The position numbers were made by a program, and so were the translations under genes. Of a stretch of DNA of 64,000 bases, positions 1-11,500 are shown in pieces. A model generated the notes under the pieces. The model made no database searches, was not told the origin of the DNA, and saw nothing but the letters and a program-made list of their open reading frames with translations. The DNA comes from Paenibacillus caseinilyticus. Lineage in GTDB: Bacteria; Bacillota; Bacilli; Paenibacillales; NBRC-103111. Within the stretch, counting starts at the first letter, position 1. The number at the start of each line of letters is the position of its first letter. The DNA is taken from NCBI RefSeq assembly GCF_027533645.1, contig NZ_JAQAGY010000014.1, positions 124,001 through 188,000 of the forward strand, in the 5' to 3' direction.

Positions 1-76
1 ACATGTGTAGCCGCTTGTGGAGGCAATCCATGTAACCGTGCGTGGATACTTGTCAGGTTCTTATGGGGAGGGAAAC

Positions 77-2584
77 ATGGTAACGACAACGAAAGGCCAA
101 CGCCTATCCGTACCATTGTCAAGTGAGCTTGCTGAAGAGCTGATTTCGTTTGGTCAGCGGGAACAAGCAGAGGTTCATGTGATTCTGCTGGCCGCGTGGG
201 TCAGCCTGCACCACCGGTATACGGGACAGGAGAAAGTCACTGCCGGAGTGAAGATGGAAGGAAGCCAGGAGACGGTCATTCCATTGACCGTTGATTTTTC
301 GGTAATGAGTTCCTTTGGGGATCAAGTCAGAGCGGTTCACAAGCTGCTGCAGGAGTACCGGGAATCGGCGCCGATTGGGCCATACAGTGAAGCTCAGGAG
401 GCGGAGCCCGCGGTTCTCCACACCGGATTTGTCATGCGGGAGGAGACGGCGTCTGCGCCCGCGGACTCTGATCTTCCTGCACTGGGCCAGCCGTGGCCGA
501 AGGGACTCCTTACGCTCGAAATGCTGCGATCACCGGCATCGTGGACCGCTTCGCTGCTCTATGAAGACCAGGAGGACGAGGCGGCGATGGTACGCAGGCT
601 GGAGCACTTCCGGCAGCTGCTGTTTGGCTGTATCCGTCAAGGGCAGCTTCCCATTGATCGAATTCCGCTGCTTACGGAGCATGAATCCGAGATGATGCTG
701 GTGGATTGGAATCGTGCAAGCACGAAGCCCCCGGAGAATCCATCCATCCCGCATTGGTTTGAAGCCCAAGTGAAGCGGACACCGGATGCGGCAGCGGTCA
801 TTTGCGGGGAGGAACGGCTGACGTATGCGGAGCTGGATCAGCGTGCGAAGGAGACGGCCCAATATCTGCTGCAAAAAGGGATAACATCCGAAGCCCTCGT
901 GGGTGTCCACTTGGAGAGGACTATCGATATGGTGGTCGCCATCCTGGGCATTTTGAAGGCTGGAGGAGCTTATGTTCCGCTGGATCCCGCGTATGCGACG
1001 GAGCGGCTCTCCTATATTCTGGAGGATGCCGGAGCTCCCGTCCTACTTACACAGGAGTCGCTCGCCGCCTCCTTTGGCGGCCGCGCGGTGGAGCTGGTAT
1101 ACATGGACCGGGACCGGGAGGCCATGATGGAGGCAGGCCGCCAGCCTCTTCGCACGCCACCTCCCATTCGCGGCGATCACTTGGCGTATGTGGTGTATAC
1201 CTCCGGCTCGACCGGGAAACCCAAGGGGGTGGCTGTGGAACACAGCAGCGTCATCGCCTTGGTACAGTGGGCTCAGGAGGTCTACACAGCGGAGGAGATG
1301 GCCGGTGTCCTCGGCTCCACCTCCATCAATTTTGATCTGTCCGTTTTTGAAATGTTTGTTACGTGGAGCATGGGCGGGAGCCTGATTCTGGCCGAGAATG
1401 CCCTGCAGCTCCCTCTTCTTCCGGCAGCCGGTGAGGTGACCCTGATCAATACCGTGCCGTCCGCGATCAGAGAGCTGGTGCGAATGCAGGGAATTCCCGC
1501 TTCCGTGCGTACAGTGAATTTGTGCGGCGAGCCCTTGAAGCGTGCTCTGGTCGAGCAGATCTACGAAGTCGATACCGTGGAGAAGGTCATCAACCTCTAT
1601 GGCCCTTCGGAAGATACGGTGTACTCCACCTACATTCATGTAAGCCGGGGGCCGGAGCTCCCCGTATGGATCGGCCGGCCCATACACAATACCCAGGCTT
1701 ATGTGCTGGATAAGCATCTGCAGCCTGTGCCGGTCGGGGTGTCCGGCGAGCTGTATTTGGGTGGAGAGGGGTTAGCGCGCGGGTATCTGTACCGGGAGGA
1801 GCTGACCCGAGAGAAGTTTATTCCGAATCCGTTCAGCCCCCGGCCTGGTGAACGGATGTACCGCACGGGAGACCTGGTGCGTTATACAGCGGACGGCAAT
1901 CTGGAATACCTGGGCCGAATCGATCACCAGATCAAACTGCGGGGGTTCCGCATTGAGCTGGGGGATATTGAATCCGTCCTGATTAGGCACCCCGATATTC
2001 AGGATGCCGTCGTGGTGGCAAGAGAATGTAACCCCGCTGATCTGCGGTTAGCGGCCTATTTTACGACGAAGCTGGAGAACCGGCGGGACCCGGCAGAGCA
2101 ATCCGCGTGGATCCGAGAGATCAGAGGATATTTGCAGCAGAGGCTGCCCGGCTACATGATTCCGTCCTATTTTGTACCCCTGGAACACATTCCCTTGACG
2201 GCCAACGGGAAAACGGATCGTCAGGCCCTCCCTCAGCCGCAGGTATTGCAAGGCACACGGACGCCTCCCCGCAATGAAATCGAAGAGAAGCTGGCTGCCA
2301 TCTGGCGGGACGTTCTGCAGCTGGAAGCCGTAGGCGTGGAAGATCATTTCCTGGATCTTGGGGGACAATCGATTCTGGCCACTCAAATCCTGGTGAGGAT
2401 GCGTGCCCAGTTCCGAATTGACTTGACGGTAAGACAGGTGTTCGAAGCAGCCACGATCACCGAGCAGGCGCAGGTCATAGCGGAGGCCAGGAAGCAGGGA
2501 GAGCGCCAAACCACTGCGCCCGCTATCGTCCCGAGAGCCCGGGCTGCACGGAAACTTCAAGGAGAAGGAGCGGTCCAATCATGA
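77..2584 (+). CDS. NRPS module: C-lobe fragment, adenylation, carrier domain
   Basis: About 835 aa. Residues 1-215 match only the C-terminal lobe of a condensation domain; the N-lobe with HHxxxDG is absent. An adenylation domain follows (about 235-745; A3 motif YTSGSTGKPKG near 373), then a carrier domain with the phosphopantetheine site GGQS near 762. The specificity residues, aligned to GrsA by eye, read D-L-F-N-N-C-L-V-Y. This is closest to the alanine-type code DLFNNALTY that I recall, so Ala is a tentative call. ATG at 77 is preferred because GGGGAGGG lies 4 nt upstream; an in-frame GTG at 17 lacks a convincing site. With no functional C domain it could be a loading module, although upstream genes outside the window may precede it. 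The stop overlaps the next start (ATGA), indicating translational coupling. Confidence 0.92.
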   Translation: MVTTTKGQRLSVPLSSELAEELISFGQREQAEVHVILLAAWVSLHHRYTGQEKVTAGVKMEGSQETVIPLTVDFSVMSSFGDQVRAVHKLLQEYRESAPIGPYSEAQEAEPAVLHTGFVMREETASAPADSDLPALGQPWPKGLLTLEMLRSPASWTASLLYEDQEDEAAMVRRLEHFRQLLFGCIRQGQLPIDRIPLLTEHESEMMLVDWNRASTKPPENPSIPHWFEAQVKRTPDAAAVICGEERLTYAELDQRAKETAQYLLQKGITSEALVGVHLERTIDMVVAILGILKAGGAYVPLDPAYATERLSYILEDAGAPVLLTQESLAASFGGRAVELVYMDRDREAMMEAGRQPLRTPPPIRGDHLAYVVYTSGSTGKPKGVAVEHSSVIALVQWAQEVYTAEEMAGVLGSTSINFDLSVFEMFVTWSMGGSLILAENALQLPLLPAAGEVTLINTVPSAIRELVRMQGIPASVRTVNLCGEPLKRALVEQIYEVDTVEKVINLYGPSEDTVYSTYIHVSRGPELPVWIGRPIHNTQAYVLDKHLQPVPVGVSGELYLGGEGLARGYLYREELTREKFIPNPFSPRPGERMYRTGDLVRYTADGNLEYLGRIDHQIKLRGFRIELGDIESVLIRHPDIQDAVVVARECNPADLRLAAYFTTKLENRRDPAEQSAWIREIRGYLQQRLPGYMIPSYFVPLEHIPLTANGKTDRQALPQPQVLQGTRTPPRNEIEEKLAAIWRDVLQLEAVGVEDHFLDLGGQSILATQILVRMRAQFRIDLTVRQVFEAATITEQAQVIAEARKQGERQTTAPAIVPRARAARKLQGEGAVQS

Positions 2585-5500
2585 GTGAAACAAGCCAGCA
2601 GACAGAACAGCAGGCTCCGGCAGATGCAAAGACCTATTATGTATTTCCGGCATCGTATGCCCAGCACAGCCAGTGGTTTTTCCATGAGATGGCTCCGGAG
2701 AGTCCGCTGTACCATCTGTCCTATCTGATTCGCATGCAGGGCTCCCTGAATCAACAGGCGCTGGAGAAGGGACTGCAGGCCGTCGTTGCCCGGCACGAAT
2801 CCCTTCGGACTTCCTTTCGGATGGAGCAGAATCAGCTGGTTCAACGGATTGCTCAAGAAGGGGAGATTTCCCTGGAAGTCTCCCGCATGGATTCTTCCTC
2901 CGGGAGCGGCCTGGAAAGCCGGATTCAAGCCTGGGCAGTGGAAGAGTCCTGCCGCTTGTTTGACCTGCAGCAGGGCCCCCTGCTCCGCGTGCATCTCCTA
3001 CAGATCACGGAGGAGGAGCATGCTCTGGTCATCACCATGCACCATAGCATTACAGATGGCTGGTCCATGGCTGTCTTCATCAGGGAATGGCTGGACTTGT
3101 ACCGTCAATTCGTAGAGGATCGGCCCGGCAGCCTGCCTGAACCCCGGCTGCAGTATGCGGACTTCGCCGAGTGGCAGAGGGAGCGGATGGAGTCGGGTGC
3201 ATTGGCAGATCAGATCGTTTACTGGAAGGAGCAGCTGCAGGGCAGCCCGGCCCTCCTCCAGCTGCCAACGGACAAGCCCCGCCCTGCCGTGCAGTCCTAC
3301 CGGGGGGCTGTCTATTCCTTCTCTATCGGCCGGGAGCTGACGGAGGCTGCAGGGCAGTTCAGCAGAGCGGAAGGCGTCACCTTGTTCATGACCTTATTCG
3401 CTGCGTTCCAAACGCTGCTGTACCGCTATTCGGGTCAGGATGATCTCGTGACGGGGACCACCATCGCGAACCGCAATCAGGATGGGACGGAGGATCTGAT
3501 TGGCTTCATGGCGAATACGCTGGCGCTGCGGAGCCGGATTAGGGAAGGGTGGTCCTTCAGAGAGCTGGTGGATCACATTCGCCATGTGACGCTGGATGCC
3601 TATGATCACCAGGATGTGCCGCTGGAGACCGTGGTGGAAGCACTGCAGCTCGAGCGGAGCGCGGCTTATTCCCCTCTGTTCCAGGTGATGTTTGTCATGC
3701 AGAATGCTCCTGCCGCGGCATGGGAGCTGCCGGGTATTACCTGTACGCCGGCTGTACTTCATAACCGGACCGCCAAGTTTGATCTTACCCTGACCTTGGC
3801 CGAAGAGGCCGGTGGACTGGCATGCTCCCTGGAATACAACAGCGATCTGTACCAGGAAGCAACGATAGAGCGCATGGCCCGGCATTTCGAGCGGCTGCTC
3901 TCCTATGCGGCCGAAGCTCCGGATCAGGAGCTGACCCGCCTGCCGATGGTCACCCCGGAGGAGAGAGAGCAGGAGCTTGCCGGGCTGAAGCGCAATACGC
4001 ACAGCTTTCCTACGGGGCAGGGAATTCACCAATTATTTGAACAGCAGGCGGCCCGTGCCCCCTATGCCGCAGCGGTTGTATTCGAGGAGCAGCAGTATAC
4101 ATACCGGGAACTGAATGAGAGGGCCAATCAGGTGGCTCGTGAGCTGGTTCGGCGGGGAATTCGCGCAGGCTCGCTTGTAGGGATCTGCATGGAGCGTTCC
4201 CTGGATATGATGGCTGCCATCCTAGGCATTCTCAAAGCTGGAGGGGCCTACGTTCCGCTCGATCCGAAGCTTCCCCCGGACCGGCTGCAGCTGATCCTGG
4301 AGGATTCGCAGGTCGGCATCGTGTTGACACAGAGTGAAGCAAGCGGCGGGTTGCCGCCGCAGACCGCGACGCGGATCCAACTGGATACGGACTGGGAGTC
4401 GATCCGTCAGCACAGCAGCCGTAACCTGGAGCTGCCGGTGTCTGCGCATCAGAGCGCTTATGTCATCTATACGTCAGGGACCACGGGCAGGCCCAAGGGG
4501 GTGCTTGTGGAGCATGGCAACGTGACGCGCTTGTTTGCCGCAGCGGATGGTTGGTATGGCTTTACGGATCAGGATGTATGGACGCTGTATCATTCGTACT
4601 CTTTTGATTTTTCGGTATGGGAGATGTGGGGAGCTCTGCTGTACGGCGGGAAATTGGTGGTTGTTCCCTACTGGACCAGCCGTTCGCCAGAGGATTTCTA
4701 TCAGCTGCTGCTCCGGGAGCAGGTGACGGTGCTGAACCAGACGCCATCGGCGTTCCGGCAGCTGATCGAAGCTGCTGCAGGGGACTCGTCCGGGTCGAAG
4801 TCCGCCCTGCGTTATGTCATCTTCGGCGGTGAAGCGCTGGAGCTGCAGTCCCTGCGCCCCTGGCTGGAGCGGTTTGGAGATCAGACACCGCAGCTGGTGA
4901 ATATGTACGGGATTACGGAAACCACGGTTCATGTAACCTATCGTCCGATTACTATGGCGGACCTGCAGGCGGGCAAGGGAAATGTAATCGGTATCCCGCT
5001 TCCCGATCTGCAGGTTTACGTATTGGACCGGCATCTGGAGCCTGTCCCTGTAGGGGTAGTCGGCGAGATGTATGTGGGCGGGGCCGGTGTTACTCGCGGG
5101 TATCTGAGGCGGCCGGAACTGACAGCCGAGCGGTTCATCACGGGTAGAGCCGGAGAACGGCTGTACAAGACAGGAGACATGGCCCGTTATTTGCCGGATG
5201 GCGAGCTGGAATATCATGGACGTATCGATCAGCAGGTGAAAATCCGCGGCTTCCGCATCGAATTGGGAGAGATTGAATCGCTCCTGCTGCAGTATCCGGG
5301 AGTTCGCGGGGCTGCTGCAGCCGTGAAGGATGATCCGCAAGCCGGCAAACGGATTGCAGCTTATGTGGCGGCAGGTCAGGGCGGGCTGTCCGCAGGGGTG
5401 GACGGTCTGCGTGTCTATCTGCGGGAACGTCTGCCCGATTATATGGAGCCTGCTGCTCTGATGGAAGTAAGCTCCATTCCGCTCAACCATAACGGGAAAG

Positions 5501-8500
5501 TAGATTACGCCGCTTTACCGGTACCAGAGTTTACGCATGCTGCAGGAAGGTATGCCGCCCCCCGGACCGACCTGGAAAAGAAACTGGCTTCCATCTGGGA
5601 GCAGGTGCTGCGCATACAGCCGATTGGAGCCGATGACAATTTCTTTGAAGCGGGCGGAGATTCCATATTGAGCATCCGCATTCTGGGTGAGGTGCGCAAG
5701 CTCGGTTATCCGCTGAAGGTGCAGGATTTGTTCCGGTTCCAGACCATACGCGAATTGGCTCAGATGATCGAGAGCGCGCCGCAAGCTGCCGAAGAACAGC
5801 TGCTCATAACCGTCCCCTTCCAGCTGATCGCGGACGAGGACCGCAGCCGTCTGCCTGCTGGAGTCATGGATGCCTATCCATTGACCAGGCTCCAGGAGGG
5901 GATGCTGTTTCACAGCAGCTTCCATCAAGACTCCGTGGTATACCTCAACGTGTCTTCGTACCACCTGCAGGCGCCGTTTCGCGCACAGGCGTGGGAGAAG
6001 GCTGTTGCAAGTCTAATGGCGGACCACCCCGTGCTGCGTACATCATTTGATTTGACCGGCTATACGCAGCCGCTGCAGCTGGTGCATGAGCAGGTGGAGG
6101 TGCCGCTGGAAGTAGTCGATCTGCGCCATCTGTCGATACAAGAGCAGGAGCAGCGGCTCGCGGAGTGGCAGCAGAGGAAGGAAACCCTGCATTTCGACTG
6201 GACCCAGGCTCCGCTGTTTAAGATCGTGATTCATCTGCGCACGGAGGAGACCTTCCAGTTTACCTGCATCGAGCATCATGCGATCCTGGACGGATGGAGC
6301 GTGGCCTCCTTATTTGCCGAGGCATTCCGTCTGTATATGACTTTCCTGAAGGGGGAGGAGAAGCATTGGCCGGCCCCGCAGGCGGAGTTCCGGGATTATG
6401 TGGCGATGGAAGCGCAGGCCCTGCGGTCGGAGGAGCAGCAGCGGTTCTGGAAGGAGCGCCTGCCTTCCTCCCCATTCCATGAGATTCCCGGCTGGCAGCC
6501 TTCCAAATCCCGGCAGGAGCATCGCATACGCGAGAGGATAGAGCAGCTGCCCGCTGCTGTATCCCAGGCGCTCAAACAGCTGGCGAGCCAGCTGAAGGTG
6601 CCTTTGAAAAGCATTCTGCTCGCTGCCCACCTCCGTGTGCTGCAGATGGCGAGCGGTCAGCCTGAGGTCATGACAGGCGTGCCGTTCAATGGACGAACGG
6701 AAGGATATGACGGCGAGCGAACGCTGGGTCTGTTCCTCAATGCGCTGCCGTTCGGGGTTACTTTATCCGGTGGAACCTGGACGGAGCTCATCCATACACT
6801 ATTCGAACAGGAACAATCGTATCTGCCGTATCGCCATTACCCTCTGGCACAGATGCAGCAGGACCTCGGCGGCAGTCCATTATATGAAGTGATTTTTAAC
6901 TTCACTCATTTTCATGTTCTGGATTCCCTGCAGGAGTGGGATGAACTTCACGTGTTGGCGTTCTCCGAGAGAACCTACAACAGCTTCGCGCTGTCCGCCG
7001 AGTTTATAGTGGATCCATCAGGTCACCTGCAGCTGCTGCTGCAGTGGGACGAGGCCCGCTTCTGTGAGGAGCAGATGGAGCGGATATGGGGGTATTACGA
7101 GAATGCATTGGAAGCCATAATAGGGGATCCCGAGGCACGCTACGAGGAGCTGGACTTACTGTCCCCTGCGGAGAAGGCCCAGATCCTGACGGTATTCAAC
7201 GAACCCGGGTCTACGGACGAGAGGGAGCTGCTGCGCACCAGGACCATCCATCAGTGGTTCGAGGAACAGGCGGCGATTACCCCGGACCAAGCCGCAGTCG
7301 TATACGAAGGAAAGCAGCTGACCTACCGGGAGCTTAATGAAGCGGCCAACCGGTTCGCCCATCTGCTGCGGGCCAAGGGAGTCGTACGGGAGTCCATCGT
7401 CGGCATCATGGTGGAACGCTCCATCGAGATGGCTGTCGGTACGCTGGCCATACTGAAGGCGGGAGGGACTTACCTGCCTATCGATCCGGAGTACCCTGCC
7501 GAGCGGGTTGAATATTTACTCGAGGACAGCAGGACCTCCTGGCTGTTAACCAAACCGGAGTGGATCCGGCGCTGCAGCTATGCAGGCGAGGTGATTGATT
7601 TGTGCCATCTTCCTGAAGAGGCTGTGCCTGGGCACAATTTAACCCCTATCAACGAGCCCGGGGATTTGGCGTATATCATCTATACATCAGGCTCCACCGG
7701 AAAGCCCAAAGGCGTGATGATCGAGCACCGCAGTGTGCTTCGTCTGGTTATCAGGCAGAACTTCATTGACTTTTCGCCGGGCCGCCGCCTGCTCATGACA
7801 GGGAACTTCGCCTTTGATATCTCCACCCTGGAGATCTGGGGCCCGTTATTAAACGGGCTGACCCTGCATCTGCTCGATAAGGAGAAGCTGCTGGATCCGA
7901 GGAAGCTGGAGCGGGAGCTGGTGGATCATCGCATTGATATCGTTCATCTCGTCTCCCCCTTGTTCAGTCAAATGTCGCAGGCGAATCCGGAGATGTTCTC
8001 CACGGTACAGACGTTGTTGGTGGGCGGCGATGTGGTTTCCACAAGTCATGTGAACCTGGTGAGAAAGCACTGCCCGCAGCTGAAGGTGATTCATTCGTAT
8101 GGACCCACGGAGAATACGACGTTCTCGACAACCTATCATGTGAACCGGGATTATGACTCTTCCCTGCCTATTGGCAGGCCGCTGCGGCACTCCACTGCTT
8201 ATGTCGTGGATTCGAAGAGCAGCATGCTGCGCCCGGTTGGCGTACCCGGCGAGCTGTGGGTGGGAGGAGACGGTGTGGCCCGGGGCTACTTCAATCAGCC
8301 CCAGATGACGCAGGAGAAGTTTGTCCCGAGTCCATTTCAGGCCGGAGAAAGAATATATACAACCGGAGATCAGGTCCGCTGGCTCCCGGACGGCGTTCTC
8401 GAGTTCCTCGGGCGGATCGACCAGCAGGTGAAAATCCGCGGTTACCGGGTGGAGCTCAGCGAGATTGAGTACCAGCTGCTGCAGCTTGAGAAAGTAAAAG

Positions 8501-11500
8501 AAGCCGTAGTCATCGCCAGAGGCGAGCAGCAGGATAAATACCTGTGCGCTTACGTGATTGGCTCGGAGCCGTTATCCGTGAAGGAGCTGCGCGAGCATGC
8601 TGCCGAATCCCTGCCTGACTATATGATCCCGAGCTATTTTATCCAGCTGGAGCAGATCCCGCTGACCGCGCATGGCAAAGTCGACCGAAGACAATTACCG
8701 GCTCCGCAGGCGGGAGATTATGGGGAGCAGGAGCTGATCGCGCCGCGCGGGCAATGGGAGACCAGGCTTGCCGGGGTATGGCAGCATGTGCTGGGGCTGG
8801 AGCGCTTCAGTGTAAGGGATTCGTTCTTCGCCTTGGGCGGCCATTCCTTGAAGGCGACCATTCTGGTCAGTAAACTGCGCCAAGAGCTGCAGGTGGATCT
8901 GGAGATCAAGGACATCTTCACCCATCCGACGGTGGAAAAGCTGGCTCAGCTGCTGATGCAGGCCGAGAAGCGGCAGATGAGCTCCATTCCGGCGGTCCAG
9001 CAGCGGGAGTTCTACCCGGCATCCGCTGCCCAGAGACGCATGTTCATGCTGGATCGGATCGTGGACAACAAACGGCTGTATAACATTCCTATCGCCGTTC
9101 GGATCGTGGGGGAAGTAGACCCGCTGCGATTCCAGATCAGCTGGCAGGCCCTGGTAGAGCGGCATGAATCCCTGCGTACCCGCTTTGAGCTCATCGAGGG
9201 GGAAGTGGTTCAGAGGGTTCGTCCGCCGGCAGCGCTGCAGGTCGATTTTATTCCAGTCTCGGAGGAAACCGAAGAGGCATGGATCCAGAAGCTGGTAAGC
9301 GAGACATTTGACCTCAGCCATGCCCCTTTATTCCGGGCAGCCGTACTTGAGCGTACGGACAGGGAGAGGGACTTCCTCCTCGTCATGAACATGCATCATA
9401 TCATTTCGGATGAAGCTTCTATCGGTGTTATCCTTCGGGAGCTCATGGATTTGTATGAAGGCCGGACGCTGCCGGAGCCCGGGATACAGTACAGAGACTA
9501 TGCAGCCTGGCACAATCAGCTGCTGCAGTCCGGGAGCATGCAGGAGCAGGAAGCCTACTGGCTTAGCCAATTGGCCGGAGAGCTGCCGGTACTCCAGCTG
9601 CCAACCGATTTTCAGCGTCCTGCCGTGAAATCCTACGATGGAGACGCCGTGTCCTTTGCTGCGGATGCTGCAGTAGTGGCGGGGGTAAGACAACTGGCGG
9701 CATCCACCGGCACGACGAACTACATGATCGTGCTGGCGGTCTTCAAGATCCTGCTGGCCAAATACAGCCGTCAGGATGACATCATCATCGGCACGCCCAT
9801 TGCCGGCAGAACCCATGCCGATGTCGAGAACATGGTCGGTTTGCTGATCAATACGCTGGCGCTTCGGACGAACCCCAGCGGGGACAAGACCTTTCTGCAG
9901 TATGTGGATGAGGTGAAATCCACCGCACTGGAGGCGTACAGCCATCAGGAGTTCCCGTTCGAAGCGTTGGTGGATGGATTGAAGGTAAGGCGGGATCCCG
10001 GCAGAAATCCGTTGTTTGATGTCATGTTTTCCATGGAATATCCTGAGATTCCCCAGGGCCGCACGGATGAAATCCGCTTTGAGCCTTTCGAAACGCCGTA
10101 TCCGTTTGCCAAGTTTGATCTTACTTTGTACGCGCAGGAGATGGATGGGCAGCTGCGGTTTACTTTCCAGTACGCAGCAGGGTTGTTCACACAGGACACG
10201 ATGGAGCGGATGTCGGCGCACTATATGCGAATTCTGCAGTCCCTGATCGCTCAGCCGGAGCAGAGCCTGGCGCGGATCGACATGATCACCGAAGAGGAGA
10301 GGCAGCGGATTCTCTTCGACTTCAATGCTACGGGGGCAGCGGCTCCGGCGGACCGGACCGTTCATCAGTTATTCGAAGAGCAGGCGCGCAGGACGCCAGA
10401 CCGCACGGCTGTGGTTCATCGCGAGGCTGGCCTGACCTATCTTCAGGTGAACGAACGGGCCAATCAGCTGGCTTGGCTGCTTCGTCAGCAGGGGGTCACG
10501 GCACATACGATCGTCGGATTGATGGTGGAGCGATCCCTCGAAGTGGTTGTCGGCATTCTGGGGATATTAAAAGCAGGCGGAGCGTACGTCCCGGTAGATC
10601 CGGAGCTACCGGCGGAGCGGGTTCGTTATCTCTTGGACAACAGCGGGGCGCAGGTGCTCCTTACCCAGGCCAGTCTGATGGGACAACTCCCATACAGCGG
10701 CAGGGTCGTAGATATTCATGACGGGGCGCTGGGTGCACAGCCAACAGCCAATCCGGAGAGCGGGTCCCAGCCGGACGATGTGATGTATGTCATCTATACT
10801 TCGGGCAGTACCGGGAATCCCAAGGGCGTGATGCTGGAGCACCGGAGCATGGTCAACTATGTCACCTGGTTTAGCGGGATGGCGCAGCTGGAGGCGGATG
10901 ACCGCACGATCCTCCTGTCCTCCTATGCCTTTGACTTGGGGTACACGAGCTTGTATTCCTCCCTGCTGAGCGGAGGCGAGATTCATATCGCCGATGTGGA
11001 CCTGGTACGGAATCCGGAGACGCTGTTAGCCTATATGGGCGACCATGGGATTCGCTATATCAAAGGAACCCCATCGCTGTTCCGCATGATGCTGCATGCG
11101 TCTCCGGAGCTTTGGCGCAGGGCGGGGGATGCCCTGCGGTTGGTGGTACTGGGCGGTGAACCCATGCATGCGGAGGAGGTGAGCGGCTTCCTGCAAACCC
11201 ATCCGCATGTTCAGGTTATCAACCATTACGGGCCTACGGAAACGTGCGTGGGTGCCATCGCCGGGTTTGTCGGTCCACAGCAGCTGGCCGGCCGCGGCAG
11301 CGTCCCCATTGGCACACCCATTCACAATACGAAAGCATACATCCTGGATTCGGCGCTTCAAGCTGTGCCGGCAGGTGTGCCTGGTGAATTGTTTATCTCC
11401 GGCGCAGGGCTTGCGCGAGGCTATCTCCATCGTCCTGACCTGACCGGGGAGAGATTCATATCCAATCCGTTTGCGGCTGGGGAGCGGATGTATCGTACCG

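Noticed and set aside
7790..8130. Substrate call for NRPS module 3
   Set aside because: The code DILHLGSTF shares His278 with hydroxyphenylglycine-type codes but not the remaining residues, so no amino acid was assigned.
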